Assembly: GCF_002150805.1 (NCBI RefSeq)
Contig: NZ_MTBA01000004.1
Span: 992,001-1,056,000, forward strand
Direction: 5' to 3'
DNA: 64,000 bases
DNA from: Oceanospirillum sanctuarii
GTDB taxonomy: Bacteria > Pseudomonadota > Gammaproteobacteria > Pseudomonadales > Halomonadaceae
Positions 7,335 to 17,069 of the stretch are shown here, piece by piece (the first letter of the stretch is position 1; each line of letters opens with the position of its first letter). Position numbers and translations under genes: made by a program. The notes under the pieces were generated by a model that saw only the letters and a program-made list of their open reading frames with translations, did no database searches and was not told the origin of the DNA.

Positions 7335-9086
7335 ATGAGTTTAAAACTGCGCTTTGCCCTGTTCTCCATCATTCTGATTGTTGTCTCCTCGTTTGCGGCC
7401 TGGTCATCCGTCAGCTCGCTAGTGGAAGAGGTGATCGAAGAGTGGGCGGTTCGCTACGCGGAAAAGCAGGTGCTGTATGACCGTCAGCGTACACTTCAGC
7501 CCCTGATCCGGGAGCTGGCTCTGTCACGTCAGTTTGCTCAGTCCACAGCCCTGCTTAATTTTGCCCGTAACCCGGAAGATCCTGATCTGCGCAGTCAGGC
7601 GCTGAAAGAGATGGAAAACTTCCGCTATAACTTTCTGGAGATGAACTACTTCGTTGCTCTGCATAAAAGTGGTGAGTACTTCCATAACGACGCCAATAAC
7701 ACCTACCAGAACAATCAGCTGCGCTATGTGCTGAATCCTGATAACCCTGCCGACAGCTGGTTTTATAGCCTGATCGAGCAGAAGCGTGAGATCCACGTTA
7801 ACGTCAACTGGGATGCAGAACTGGATGTCACTAAACTCTGGATCGATATTCTGCTGACCGACGGTGATCAAGCTCTCGGGGTTGTCGGCACAGGTCTGAA
7901 TCTGAACGCCGTACTGAACCGGGTTGCTCAGGAAAGTGAGCCCGGCGTGACCAATATCTTTGTTGATCACTCCGGCGCGATCCAGCTGCATCAGGACAGT
8001 AGTCTGGTGAACTTCTCCAGTTTCACTCGCCCTTCTGACCAGCTGCACAATGTCGAACAGCTGATTGACGAGCAGGAAGACAAAGCTCTGTTACGTCTTG
8101 CGATGCGTGAAGCCTTCCGCCAGAAAGACGAAGTAATCAGTTACTACATCAATATCGAAGGCAAACGCAGCCTGATGGCGGTGGCTTATCTGCCGGAAAT
8201 CGACTGGTATGAAGTTACCCTCATTGATATTGAAACCCTGCTGCCAATGGACAGATTCAGCGGTATGTTTCTGGTTTATGGCCTGACACTGATCGCCATG
8301 ATCCTGATTCTGAATCTGGCGATCCGCTTTATGGTCTTACGTCCGGTCAGCAAGTTGAATAAAGCGATGGAAGCTCTGAGTGAAGGCAAGCTGCCGGAGA
8401 AAGCACTCAAGGGGCAGGCAGAGATCGGACATCTGATGCAACACTTCAATCAGCTGGCCCACTCGGTCGGTCAGACCCGTGCCGATATGGAGCACCAGCT
8501 GGAGCTTAGCCAGAAAGAACTGGAGCGCGCCAAACGTACTGACCTGCTGACCGGCCTGATTAACCGCCGCAGCATGCTCGACCTGCTGGATGAGCAACAT
8601 CGGAAAACACCGAACGACAGCAACCTCTGCTACAGCCTGATCTGGCTGGATCTCGATTTTATGAAAGAGATCAACGACAGATACGGCCATGGAAATGGTG
8701 ACCGCGCCTTGCAGAGTGTCGCTGAGATTATGCGTAAGCATATTGACGATGCGGTGCTGGGTACCTCATCCCGCTGGGGCGGCGACGAGCTGCTGGCTCT
8801 GGTGAGTCACACTCAGGCCTATCAGGTGCTGGCGATTGCTGAAGCGATTCGCCTGGAAGTCGAACGTAGCCGCCCGGCTTACGCAGAACAGTCGCCGCAC
8901 CATATTCCTCTAACCATCAGTGTCGGAGCCTATGTGGTGAAAAAGGGCGATAGTCTGAATGAGGCACTGCATCACACCGATACCGCGCTTTATCGCGCTA
9001 AGTCGGAAGGCCGTAATCTGGTGCGTCTGTCTAACGAGACCAACCTGAATCTGAAAAACAGCCGTGAAGGCGTAACCAACCCATAA
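7335..9086 (+). CDS. membrane diguanylate cyclase with periplasmic Cache-type sensor (GGDEL variant)
   Basis: A 583-residue protein: TM helix at about 7-27, periplasmic double-Cache-like region (about 35-305), TM helix 307-330, HAMP linker (330-385), coiled coil and GGDEF domain (about 400-565). The signature is R480-W-G-G-D-E-L486, so the final Phe of GGDEF is Leu. The RxxD inhibitory site is absent, since Gly stands where its Asp should be. Substrate-binding DLDFMKEIND and GHGNGD are intact, so activity is likely but should be tested. ATG 7335 was chosen for the AAGGAG six bases upstream; an in-frame start 39 codons earlier lies before the terminator hairpin and has no ribosome site. Confidence 0.88.
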   Translation: MSLKLRFALFSIILIVVSSFAAWSSVSSLVEEVIEEWAVRYAEKQVLYDRQRTLQPLIRELALSRQFAQSTALLNFARNPEDPDLRSQALKEMENFRYNFLEMNYFVALHKSGEYFHNDANNTYQNNQLRYVLNPDNPADSWFYSLIEQKREIHVNVNWDAELDVTKLWIDILLTDGDQALGVVGTGLNLNAVLNRVAQESEPGVTNIFVDHSGAIQLHQDSSLVNFSSFTRPSDQLHNVEQLIDEQEDKALLRLAMREAFRQKDEVISYYINIEGKRSLMAVAYLPEIDWYEVTLIDIETLLPMDRFSGMFLVYGLTLIAMILILNLAIRFMVLRPVSKLNKAMEALSEGKLPEKALKGQAEIGHLMQHFNQLAHSVGQTRADMEHQLELSQKELERAKRTDLLTGLINRRSMLDLLDEQHRKTPNDSNLCYSLIWLDLDFMKEINDRYGHGNGDRALQSVAEIMRKHIDDAVLGTSSRWGGDELLALVSHTQAYQVLAIAEAIRLEVERSRPAYAEQSPHHIPLTISVGAYVVKKGDSLNEALHHTDTALYRAKSEGRNLVRLSNETNLNLKNSREGVTNP

Positions 9087-9124
9087 AAATAACGTGATTC
9101 AGGCGATCTGATCACAGGATCGAT

Positions 9125-9151
9125 TTTTCCCCGCGCCATTCGCGGGGAAAA
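9125..9151. repeat. inverted repeat with T run on the 5' side
   Basis: Perfect 11-base-pair stem TTTTCCCCGCG/CGCGGGGAAAA with a five-base loop between the diguanylate cyclase and MFS genes. The A residues follow the stem on both strands, so it is not a classical terminator in either direction. Confidence 0.55.
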
Positions 9152-9229
9152 GCCTTCCGGTCGTTCCTTCCCGACCATCAGCTATGCTAACGTGACCGCC
9201 CCGAAACCCTGTCTGGTGTAGCTATCCTC

Positions 9230-10396
9230 ATGCCTGAATTTTCCGCTCTGGTTTTTGCCACCGCCATCAGCATGCTCTATCGCAGCATCATTACGGTGAT
9301 CGCACCGGAACTGTCCCAGGATCTCAATCTGACCGACAGCGAACTGGGCACCCTCGCCTCGCTGTTTTTTGTCGGCTTTGCCGCAGTTCAGCTACCGGTC
9401 GGCATTGCGCTGGACAGATTAGGCCCCCGGCTGACTATCGTCAGCTTTATGCTGCTGGCGATAACCGGCACCGCACTTTTTGCCAGCAGCGACCAGCTCT
9501 GGATGGCTTATACCGGACAACTCTTGATCGGAGCGGGGTGCGCCCCTCTGATGACAGGCTCTATGGTGGTGATCTCCCGCCGCTTCTCCGCTGAACGCTT
9601 TGCTTATATGACCGCTCTGGTACTGACGCTGGCCAACCTTGGCGACCTGTTCAGCACCACCCCCTTTGCCCTCATCGCTGAAGCCCTTGGCTGGCGAGGC
9701 GCGCTCTGGATCATTCTCGGAATCACCAGCTGTTCAGCGCTGGCTTGCCTAATCTTTTTAGGTCGTGATCGTCAGGCTGAAGGCAGTGAGCCGGAAAGCC
9801 CGCTGCAGACGATTGGCGGTATGGGAAAGGTGGCACTGATCCGTCAGCTCTGGCCGATTCTGCCGCTGGTACTCACCGGCTATGCAGCACTGATGACGAT
9901 ACGGGGACTCTGGGCAGGGCCCTGGTTATCAGAAGGTTATCAGCTGGATGCTGCAGAGCGGGGTTATCTGCTGCTGGGTATGTCACTGATGATGACGCTG
10001 GGTATGTATCTCTACGGTCTGCTGGATCGACAGACTGGCCAGCGAAAACCTCTGGTGATGGGCGGAACGCTCTTGCTGATTCTGTCGCTGATCCTGATCA
10101 GCCTGCCCACTCCGCCATTCTGGCTGGCAGCCTCCGGACTGTTAATGGTGGGGCTCTTCGGCTACACCTACGCACTGGTGATGGCCCACTGCCGGGGCTT
10201 TATTCCGGCTCAGCTCATGGGTCGTGGCGTTGCCTTTCTCACCCTCGTTGGCTTTTTTGGGGTCGGCATCCTGCAGGCGATTTCCGGCTGGCTGATGGAT
10301 CACTTCCACTCCTACAGCCTGCTGCATGCTAGTCTTGCGGGAATACTGCTGCTGGCTCTTGCAAGCTATAGCCGCAGTGCCCCGCCTCAAAGCTAA
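9230..10396 (+). CDS. major facilitator superfamily transporter
   Basis: A 388-residue protein with about twelve hydrophobic helices and the MFS signature between helices 2 and 3 (GIALDRLGPRLTIV; the motif A consensus is G..aDr.GrR). The N-terminal half begins FATAISMLYRSIITVIAPELSQDLNLTDSELGTLAS, as in cynX/nitrate-type and sugar-phosphate-type MFS carriers. Substrate cannot be told from sequence. It stands alone, convergent with rarD; a short AGCTTAA/TTAAGCT hairpin follows the stop. ATG 9230 has only a weak upstream GGTG, so the exact start is less certain. Confidence 0.85.
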   Translation: MPEFSALVFATAISMLYRSIITVIAPELSQDLNLTDSELGTLASLFFVGFAAVQLPVGIALDRLGPRLTIVSFMLLAITGTALFASSDQLWMAYTGQLLIGAGCAPLMTGSMVVISRRFSAERFAYMTALVLTLANLGDLFSTTPFALIAEALGWRGALWIILGITSCSALACLIFLGRDRQAEGSEPESPLQTIGGMGKVALIRQLWPILPLVLTGYAALMTIRGLWAGPWLSEGYQLDAAERGYLLLGMSLMMTLGMYLYGLLDRQTGQRKPLVMGGTLLLILSLILISLPTPPFWLAASGLLMVGLFGYTYALVMAHCRGFIPAQLMGRGVAFLTLVGFFGVGILQAISGWLMDHFHSYSLLHASLAGILLLALASYSRSAPPQS

Positions 10397-10486
10397 GCTT
10401 AATTTTTATATTAAGCTCATCGGACTGTTCAGTTACAAGCTGTTCAGCACTCTGCAATCACCTGCCTGATATTCAATAATGAGCTA

Positions 10487-11404
10487 TTAAGCAATGGGCT
10501 TTGCCCTTGCTGCCGCCAGCTTTTTACGGGAGTTCAGGTGGCTCTCGCCGGTAAAGAGCAGCAAACCAAACCAGATCATGGCAAAGGTGATCAGCTTACT
10601 GGCGTCCATCGGCTCGTGATAAACAAATACCGCCAGCACAAAGGTGATACTGGGGGCCAGATACTGCACAAAGCCGATCATCGATAGCGGCAGTCGACGG
10701 GCTGCTCCGGCAAAGAACAGCAAAGGGAAAGTGGTCACCAGACCGGCTGCTACCAGGAGCAGGTCGGTTTGCAAGCTCTGGTGACCAAAAACCAGTAAGC
10801 CCTGAGACTGCATCCAGAACAGGGAGATCAGCCCCACCGGCAATACGATCAGGGTTTCAATAAAGAGTCCCGGCACCGCTTCCACCACCAGCTGTTTACG
10901 CAGCAAGCCATAAAAGCCAAAACTGAAGGCCAGTACCAGACCTACCCAGGGCAGGCTGCCAAACTCGATCAGCTGGTACAGCACTCCCAACGCAGCAAAA
11001 CTCAGTGCCAGCCACTGCATCGGGCGCAAACGCTCCGACAGAAAGATCATACCGAGAAAAACACTGATCAGCGGATTGATAAAGTACCCGAGACTGGTTT
11101 CCAGAATGCGGCCTTCCGCCACCGCCCAGATAAACACCAGCCAGTTCAGAGAGATAATCAGCGCTGTGATCACCAAACCACCTAACAGCCGGGGCTGTTT
11201 AAAAACGGCAGCAACCTTGCCTAAACGACCGGTAAAGCCGATAAACAGCAGCAGAAACACTACAGACCAGATAATTCTGTGTACCAGCACCTCAAAGGCC
11301 GGCACATGCCCTACCGCCTTGAAATAAACAGGTGCGATACCCCAGATGGTATAAGCCGCCAGCGCAAAGTAGATACCCTGACGAAAGTCTTTATCTTCAG
11401 CCAC
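10487..11404 (-). CDS. rarD: EamA-family permease RarD
   Basis: Ten-helix drug/metabolite transporter family protein with two EamA repeats. Matches RarD in its start (RQGIYFALAAYTIWGIAP), in the centre (ETSLGYFINPLISVFLGM, LALSFAALGVL) and in FSFGFYGLLRKQ. RarD is associated with chloramphenicol sensitivity in Escherichia coli; the natural substrate is unknown. I place the start at GTG 11404 (305 residues), because GAGGTG lies seven bases upstream and it matches the family N-terminus. The start overlaps the last eight bases of the Gate-domain gene, showing translational coupling. Confidence 0.88.
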   Translation of the reverse strand: MAEDKDFRQGIYFALAAYTIWGIAPVYFKAVGHVPAFEVLVHRIIWSVVFLLLFIGFTGRLGKVAAVFKQPRLLGGLVITALIISLNWLVFIWAVAEGRILETSLGYFINPLISVFLGMIFLSERLRPMQWLALSFAALGVLYQLIEFGSLPWVGLVLAFSFGFYGLLRKQLVVEAVPGLFIETLIVLPVGLISLFWMQSQGLLVFGHQSLQTDLLLVAAGLVTTFPLLFFAGAARRLPLSMIGFVQYLAPSITFVLAVFVYHEPMDASKLITFAMIWFGLLLFTGESHLNSRKKLAAARAKPIA

Positions 11405-12443
11405 GTTCAGGCACCTCATTATTAACCGCATTTGTTGAAGTAGAGGTAGTGCTGCCAGTAATCAGATACTTATGCCAGAAGTCATCACTGGCGTAACGCA
11501 ATACCCGGGTAACCACAGCCACCAAAAGCAGACTGAATGCCAGACGGAACCAGAGCGCAGCAGAAATATCCGCGCCCATCACCATAATCAGCAGGGTGTC
11601 TTCAATCAGACTGTGGCAGACACTCAACAGCAGCATGGCGGCAAAAATATCTTTCTTATCGATATGACCTTTGCGGGCTTCTTCGATCAAAAGGCCACCG
11701 CCAAAAGAGAGGCCGAGGGTCATGCCGACAATAGTCAGACTGGCAGCTTCCGGACGAATCCCTAACAGGCGTAGCACCGGCTGCAGCAGAAAGATCATCA
11801 GCCGTTCGACATGGATCCAACGAAGAAAACGCAGCAGACTGATCAGGGTGGCGATAACGACCACGATCATTGCGAAGCTCTGCAGCTGCTGCCATGCCCA
11901 AAGCAACAGCGAGGTTTGCTCTTTGGGAGCCTGCCAGATCAGCTCTGCCGGTTGCTGCAACCAGCCGAAAGCATCGTAGATATGGAACAGCAGCATGCCG
12001 AAGATCAGCGCTGTCAGCATACGCATCATAAAAGCAGCGACCAGACGCACACCGGCCATCTGCACAATACGCACTTCTATCGGCAAACTGTGGGCGATCA
12101 GCATCATGCCACCCAACACGCTGACCTGAGCAACGGTCATCGGATAATCCGGCGCCAGCTGAAAGAAGATGATCATCGCAGCATAGATATTGGTCATCAG
12201 GTTGGTGGCGAGCACCAGCCCCATCGCCTCCGGTAAGCCCACCAGAGTCATCAGAGGTTCAAGGAAATGGGCAATCACAGGAATTGCACCCAGCTCCTCC
12301 AGAATCTTGACGATAATCAGCACCGGAATCATCAGCTTGAACAGCATCCAGCTGACGTTAAAAATATCCCGCCCCAGAGCAGGAAGAGTCTGGCGACTGA
12401 ATTTCTGCCACCAGAGAGATAGGGAAAATGTGTTCGGAGTCAT
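11397..12443 (-). CDS. nucleoside-recognition (Gate) domain membrane protein
   Basis: A 348-residue integral membrane protein with about eight to nine helices and two Gate-type repeats (about residues 35-140 and 210-320), the second containing GMTLGLSFGGGLLIEEARKG. The family includes YjiH/YjiG and spore maturation proteins A/B; their transported compounds are not established. It is the promoter-proximal gene of a two-gene operon with rarD, and is divergent from an AsnC/Lrp regulator 250 bases away, which suggests control by an amino acid or related compound. Confidence 0.8.
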   Translation of the reverse strand: MTPNTFSLSLWWQKFSRQTLPALGRDIFNVSWMLFKLMIPVLIIVKILEELGAIPVIAHFLEPLMTLVGLPEAMGLVLATNLMTNIYAAMIIFFQLAPDYPMTVAQVSVLGGMMLIAHSLPIEVRIVQMAGVRLVAAFMMRMLTALIFGMLLFHIYDAFGWLQQPAELIWQAPKEQTSLLLWAWQQLQSFAMIVVVIATLISLLRFLRWIHVERLMIFLLQPVLRLLGIRPEAASLTIVGMTLGLSFGGGLLIEEARKGHIDKKDIFAAMLLLSVCHSLIEDTLLIMVMGADISAALWFRLAFSLLLVAVVTRVLRYASDDFWHKYLITGSTTSTSTNAVNNEVPERG

Positions 12444-12693
12444 AGGGTCACACTGCTAAGCAAAACACTTTATAAGTATCGAAATGGGGTACTGATATAA
12501 CGACCCCTTTTGTTCCGGCTCTACGGCCTGAGACTTGCGAAACCGGAAATCAGCAAGTGTACTCCGCTTTATTTTTCAGAAATTTCTTTTACTGCCCTTC
12601 AAACCTTTCTATATTTCTTATTTATCGCGAAAACATTAAAAAATTAGAAAAAAGAACACTCAAACAAAATATTATTAACCACAAGAAAACCCT

Positions 12694-13146
12694 ATGGATC
12701 GTATTGATAAGAAAATCCTTAACCTGCTGCAGAAAGACAACCGCATCAGCAACCAGAAGCTGGCAGAAACCGTGGGACTTTCAGCACCCGCCTGCCTGAA
12801 GCGGGTGAAGAAACTCCGGGAAAGTGGCGTCATCATGGCAGACGTTTCCATTGTCAGTCCTCAGGTGGTGGGTCACCTGATCAATGTGATTGTTGAAGTG
12901 GAGATGGACAGAGATACCTTGGATGTTTACGACAGCTTTAACCGCCAGATGAGCGCCTGCCCGGAAGTGACCCAGTGCTATCAGGTCACCGGAGAGGTGG
13001 ACTTTGTACTTGTGGTACTGGTGCCGGATATGCAGACCTATGAAGCCTTCGCTCGGCGGGAGCTCGCCAGTAACGCCTATTTAAGGAAGTTTCGCTCCCT
13101 TATTTCCCTGAGACGGGAGAAATTTCGCACTGCAATCGAGCTCTAA
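12694..13146 (+). CDS. Lrp/AsnC-family transcriptional regulator
   Basis: A 150-residue regulator with the usual layout: helix-turn-helix (MDRIDKKILNLLQKDNRISN, LAETVGLSAPACLKRVKKL) and RAM ligand-binding domain (about 65-145, with PEVTQCYQVTGEVDFVLVV). It is distinct from the regulator at 5607. Its position, divergent from the Gate-rarD operon across an AT-rich spacer, suggests that operon as its target. Start ATG 12694 matches the family N-terminus although the ribosome site is poor. Confidence 0.9.
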   Translation: MDRIDKKILNLLQKDNRISNQKLAETVGLSAPACLKRVKKLRESGVIMADVSIVSPQVVGHLINVIVEVEMDRDTLDVYDSFNRQMSACPEVTQCYQVTGEVDFVLVVLVPDMQTYEAFARRELASNAYLRKFRSLISLRREKFRTAIEL

Positions 13147-13290
13147 TCATTCATGCGATTAACATCTATTGACGTACCGCAATGGAATCGCATCTAGTCA
13201 TCAGCCCCTCTTTGCCCCGTCGGAAGTTCTGATTACATTAGCCTTTCGACTAATCCCCACGACACAACTGGCACTAAGAAAAAGAATAAA

Positions 13291-14568
13291 GTGCCCAAGG
13301 ATGAAGGCAAAGTGGATACACTTATTCTCTCGATCTACCAACTTTTTGGTGTCAATTCTAAAGAGCAATTTGCAGATCTGGTCAGCGCCAAAGACCACCA
13401 GGAAATTATTCGCCAGCACAGGGCGGATCTGATCGCCAGCCGTATATTCCCCTTCGCCATGCTGTTTGGTGTTGTTGTGCCTGTTTGGGGCATTCTGGAT
13501 CTGATCTATTTTCCGACCGATATTGCGCTGACTTTTGTTGCTATGCGAATCGTCTCTGGTGTCGCTTTCTTTGCACTGGCGTATATCACCCGTAAGGTGC
13601 GCATCGGTATGAAACGGGCGCTCACCAGTCTGATGGTGATGCTGATGATTCCAACCCTCTTCTATCAGCTCAGCACTCCGCTGATTGCTAACACCGAACT
13701 GAACGGCATGGCGGCAACCCTGATGCACCTCTATGGCTTGCTGCCCTATGTGGTAATCGCCTCTCTCGCTCTGTTCCCGTTGACGCTGAAAGAGTTCTCT
13801 CTGTTCTCTGTCGTGCTGGTGGCTCTGGCAAGTTTCGGCCTCTATCGCAGCGAAGGCAGTGACGTGAACATGTTGCTGGTTCAGCTCTGGCTGCTGCTGG
13901 TGATTCTGGGCGTTTCCATGTTCTCCTCTCTGCAACAGGTGCGCTATCTGATCTCCCAGATGGTGAAAGCCAGTTACGATGGCCTGACCAAGTTGCTGAC
14001 CCGCCGCGCAGGCATGGACATTATGGAATCTCTGTTCCGGGCTACCGGTCTGCAGCAATCGAACTTCTCTATCCTGTTTCTGGATCTGGATAAGTTCAAA
14101 GGCATTAACGACACTCTGGGTCACGATGCCGGTGATGAAGTATTACGCCAGGCCTCTAAGACCCTGAGCGAAAGCATTCGTCGGGGTGATGCCGCGATCC
14201 GCTGGGGTGGTGAAGAGTTCCTGATTCTGCTGCCGCACACGGATTCTGAGTCCGCTAAAAATGTGGTTGCCCGTATTATGGAGCGCGGTTTGGCCAAACT
14301 ACCGGACGGCACACCAGTCACCGCCAGTATCGGCCTGTCAGAACAGCATGAGGACGATACCCATAGCTGGAAGGATCTGGTGGATATCGCTGATAAGCGT
14401 CTGTACAAAGCCAAACAAACCGGTCGGGCAAAATGTATTGCACCGGATGGTAGCGAGGTGCACTTCCCGAAAGGCGATTCTGAAGCTGTCGTTGTGATCG
14501 AAGGCGAGAACGCCTCAGCTCAGGGCAAGGCTGATCAGGAAAAAGCAAAAGAGATGGCAGAAGCCTGA
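13291..14568 (+). CDS. diguanylate cyclase with six-helix membrane domain
   Basis: A 425-residue protein: cytoplasmic N-terminus, six hydrophobic helices between about residues 52 and 212 (MASE-like sensory membrane region), then a GGDEF domain (about 225-385). The active-site loop is intact (GGEEF at 306-310, preceded by RRGDAAIRW), and the RxxD inhibitory site is present, so a feedback-inhibited cyclic-di-GMP synthase is expected. The tail of about 45 residues beyond the domain is charged and of unknown role. Translation must begin at GTG 13291 or further inside, since no ATG exists upstream in frame; no good ribosome site is visible. A symmetric terminator follows. Confidence 0.88.
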   Translation: MPKDEGKVDTLILSIYQLFGVNSKEQFADLVSAKDHQEIIRQHRADLIASRIFPFAMLFGVVVPVWGILDLIYFPTDIALTFVAMRIVSGVAFFALAYITRKVRIGMKRALTSLMVMLMIPTLFYQLSTPLIANTELNGMAATLMHLYGLLPYVVIASLALFPLTLKEFSLFSVVLVALASFGLYRSEGSDVNMLLVQLWLLLVILGVSMFSSLQQVRYLISQMVKASYDGLTKLLTRRAGMDIMESLFRATGLQQSNFSILFLDLDKFKGINDTLGHDAGDEVLRQASKTLSESIRRGDAAIRWGGEEFLILLPHTDSESAKNVVARIMERGLAKLPDGTPVTASIGLSEQHEDDTHSWKDLVDIADKRLYKAKQTGRAKCIAPDGSEVHFPKGDSEAVVVIEGENASAQGKADQEKAKEMAEA

Positions 14569-14618
14569 TCAGAAGCAGAAACCTTTTGATTAACGGATCT
14601 GTTAACCTCATGCACAAC

Positions 14619-14648
14619 AAAAAGCCCCGGCATCTGCCGGGGCTTTTT
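14619..14648. terminator. bidirectional terminator between convergent genes
   Basis: Stem AAAAAGCCCCGGC/GCCGGGGCTTTTT with a four-base loop, between the convergent cyclase (+) and chemoreceptor (-) genes. A and T runs on both sides allow use by both. Confidence 0.88.
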
Positions 14649-14669
14649 GGTTCAGAACATCTGACTGGG

Positions 14670-16763
14670 TCAGTAACGGAAGCGGTTCAGCTGAGATTCC
14701 AGCTGCTTCACCAGCTCCAGCAGCGCCTGACTCTCCTGATTGGCAGCCACAGCGCCATCTGCTACAAGGCTGGTTTCATCACTGATATTGACGATATTAC
14801 GGGTAATATCTTCCGTTACCGCCCGCTGCTCTTCCACCACACTGGCCATCTGAGTGGTCATATTATCGATCTCGGCAATCGCTCCCACCACCTGATTCAG
14901 GTGCGTGGAAGCTTCCTCCGCCATCTGCAGACAATCATCAGACTGACTGTTACCCCGATGCATCGCTTCCAAGGCTTCTTTGGTGCGCTGTTGCAGCTGG
15001 TCGATCAGTCCCTGAATCTCTTCCGTGGACTCCTGAGTTTTCGAGGCCAGTGTCCGCACCTCATCAGCGACAACCGCAAAGCCCCGACCGGATTCACCGG
15101 CACGAGCCGCCTCAATCGCAGCATTCAGCGCCAGCAGATTGGTCTGCTCCGAGATGCCCTGAATGGTCTCCACAATCTGGCTGATATTGTTACTGTCTGC
15201 CGCCAGCAGTTCCATCAGCTCAGAGGTGCTTGATACCTGCTCGGACAGCTGCCGAATGGAGTCTGCACTGCGGTTTACATTGGCCGCACTGTTATCCACC
15301 GAGTCTTTCGCTTCGCTGGAGGAGTTTGCCGTTGTGGTAGCGATCTGCGCCACTTCACCGGCAGATGCTGACATCTGATTGATAGCGGTTGCGATCTGAT
15401 CGACCTCTGCCCGCTGCTTCTCAATACCCATGGTGCTGTTGTCAGAGATCTCTGCCGCACGGCGGGCGGAGCCTTCCACATCCCCCATGGCAGAGGCGAT
15501 ATCTTTTACAATCTCATGGGTTTTATGGATAAAGGCATTGATGTTACGGGACAGCTCGCCCACTTCATCATTGCGTTCAATGGTCAGACGCTGAGTCAGA
15601 TCGCCATCCTGAGAGGCCAGTTGATTCACCATATCCGCAGCCTTACGGATAGGTGCCGCAATGCCCTGAGCGATCAGCATCAGAAGTACGATACCGGATA
15701 CAGACACCACAATACCGATAATAATGGTGGTCGCCATGCTCTCCCGGAACTGGCCAAGCATCGATTGCTCAACCTCTTTAGCTCCCGCCAGAACCCAGCT
15801 GGCATCCTGATGGATAACCACAGCCCAAGGAGTGGTTACGCCTTCCGGCGCGATGGGCTGAACCGACCAGAACTCACCACCAATCTGACGGGTTGCGGCT
15901 TCTCCTTTCTGCACACTTTGCAGCAGAAAGTCTTTCGCAGCGCCGTTATAGATTTTAGCCAGTTCAAGCTTGCCATCAGAGTCCGCTGCCACAAGGCCTT
16001 TATTGCTCAACATAAAGACCTGCCCCTGACCGCCATACAGCGCCTGATCCGCCTTATCCACCAGCGCTTTCAGGAAGCTCAGTTCCATATCAATCCCTGT
16101 CATGCCAACCACACGGTTCTGCACAATCAGAGGAACCGTAATCGAGGTACCGACAATCGTTTTACCACCGGCTTCCCATGAATAGGGTTCAATCAGACAG
16201 GTGCTACGGGTCTCAATCGGACAGGTGTACCAGTCACCATAAGTTTCACCGGCGGCGATTGCCTCTTCGACTTTATCCATACCAAGGGTTCGATAGCCCA
16301 GCGAACCATCACCATTCAGGAACCAGTATGGAGCAAACTGACCGTTGGCATGGGTATGGATCGCACCACCATGGAGCATGTCGTCATTAACGGCATTCTT
16401 CTCCCAAGCGATGTATGTCCCCATCACAACTGCTTTGTTCTGAGAAAGGACATCACGAGTGTATTCATAAAAGCGCTGACGGCTGGTTTCAGAGCCCTGA
16501 TCGGCAATAAAACTGACAGAGGTATCGGCCAGTGCTTTGGCAACAGAAAGAGCACGACTGAGTTCAATCTGGGTTTTACCAGCTTCTGCCGAGGCAGATG
16601 CTGACAACTGGGCCAACGCTTTATTGGTGAGTTCAGAGACCACCAGTGTTTGGGTTTGTTGTTCTACTTCGCTGTTTTTCCAGGCAAAAGCAGCCAACAG
16701 AATGACAGAGGAGAGCGCCAGACAGGCACCTGTGGCAAGGGCGATGCGGGTTTTAATTTTCAT
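14670..16763 (-). CDS. methyl-accepting chemotaxis protein, double-Cache type
   Basis: A 697-residue chemoreceptor: TM helix 7-27, large periplasmic double-Cache sensor (about 40-335; contains [13 protein letters not shown] and [12 protein letters not shown], typical of dCache_1), TM helix 347-370, HAMP (370-425) and signalling domain (about 455-697). The hairpin tip [20 protein letters not shown] and [12 protein letters not shown] is strictly conserved, so coupling to CheA/CheW is expected. Ligands of such sensors are often amino acids or other small organic compounds, but none can be deduced. It is a single gene with AGGTC before ATG 16763. Confidence 0.93.
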   Translation of the reverse strand: MKIKTRIALATGACLALSSVILLAAFAWKNSEVEQQTQTLVVSELTNKALAQLSASASAEAGKTQIELSRALSVAKALADTSVSFIADQGSETSRQRFYEYTRDVLSQNKAVVMGTYIAWEKNAVNDDMLHGGAIHTHANGQFAPYWFLNGDGSLGYRTLGMDKVEEAIAAGETYGDWYTCPIETRSTCLIEPYSWEAGGKTIVGTSITVPLIVQNRVVGMTGIDMELSFLKALVDKADQALYGGQGQVFMLSNKGLVAADSDGKLELAKIYNGAAKDFLLQSVQKGEAATRQIGGEFWSVQPIAPEGVTTPWAVVIHQDASWVLAGAKEVEQSMLGQFRESMATTIIIGIVVSVSGIVLLMLIAQGIAAPIRKAADMVNQLASQDGDLTQRLTIERNDEVGELSRNINAFIHKTHEIVKDIASAMGDVEGSARRAAEISDNSTMGIEKQRAEVDQIATAINQMSASAGEVAQIATTTANSSSEAKDSVDNSAANVNRSADSIRQLSEQVSSTSELMELLAADSNNISQIVETIQGISEQTNLLALNAAIEAARAGESGRGFAVVADEVRTLASKTQESTEEIQGLIDQLQQRTKEALEAMHRGNSQSDDCLQMAEEASTHLNQVVGAIAEIDNMTTQMASVVEEQRAVTEDITRNIVNISDETSLVADGAVAANQESQALLELVKQLESQLNRFRY

Positions 16764-17069
16764 AGAACGACCTAAAGGATTATTTGTTATGTCTGCCGGT
16801 TAATAAAACTCCCTGATGACGCAGATATTCCCTTTAAAATTCGTTGCTGAGACCTGTGTGCTTATTAATGAATCTTTTTTTTATATCTATAGCACATATC
16901 CTGCCAGCCCGATGTTGCCGAACAGTGAAAAGGCCCTGATGTGAAACATGCTCCGGGGAAAAATCACAGCAAAAAAAATGACGCCTACCCCATGAGGGTA
17001 GGCGCCATTCTTTTTGGTGGCCAGTGAAGCTCGTTCACCGGCACACCGGATCTGTCGTCGCGATTGTTA
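16764..17069. other. spacer: chemoreceptor promoter region and symporter terminator
   Basis: Holds the 5' region of the minus-strand chemoreceptor (AT-rich 16790-16900, no clear sigma-28 promoter found) and the terminator of the symporter at 16971-17014. No further gene is seen. Confidence 0.6.
16971..17014 (-). terminator. terminator of the symporter gene
   Basis: Long stem AATGRCGCCTACCC type around 16979-17007 with an eight-base T run on the minus strand, 56 bases after the symporter stop codon. Confidence 0.85.
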
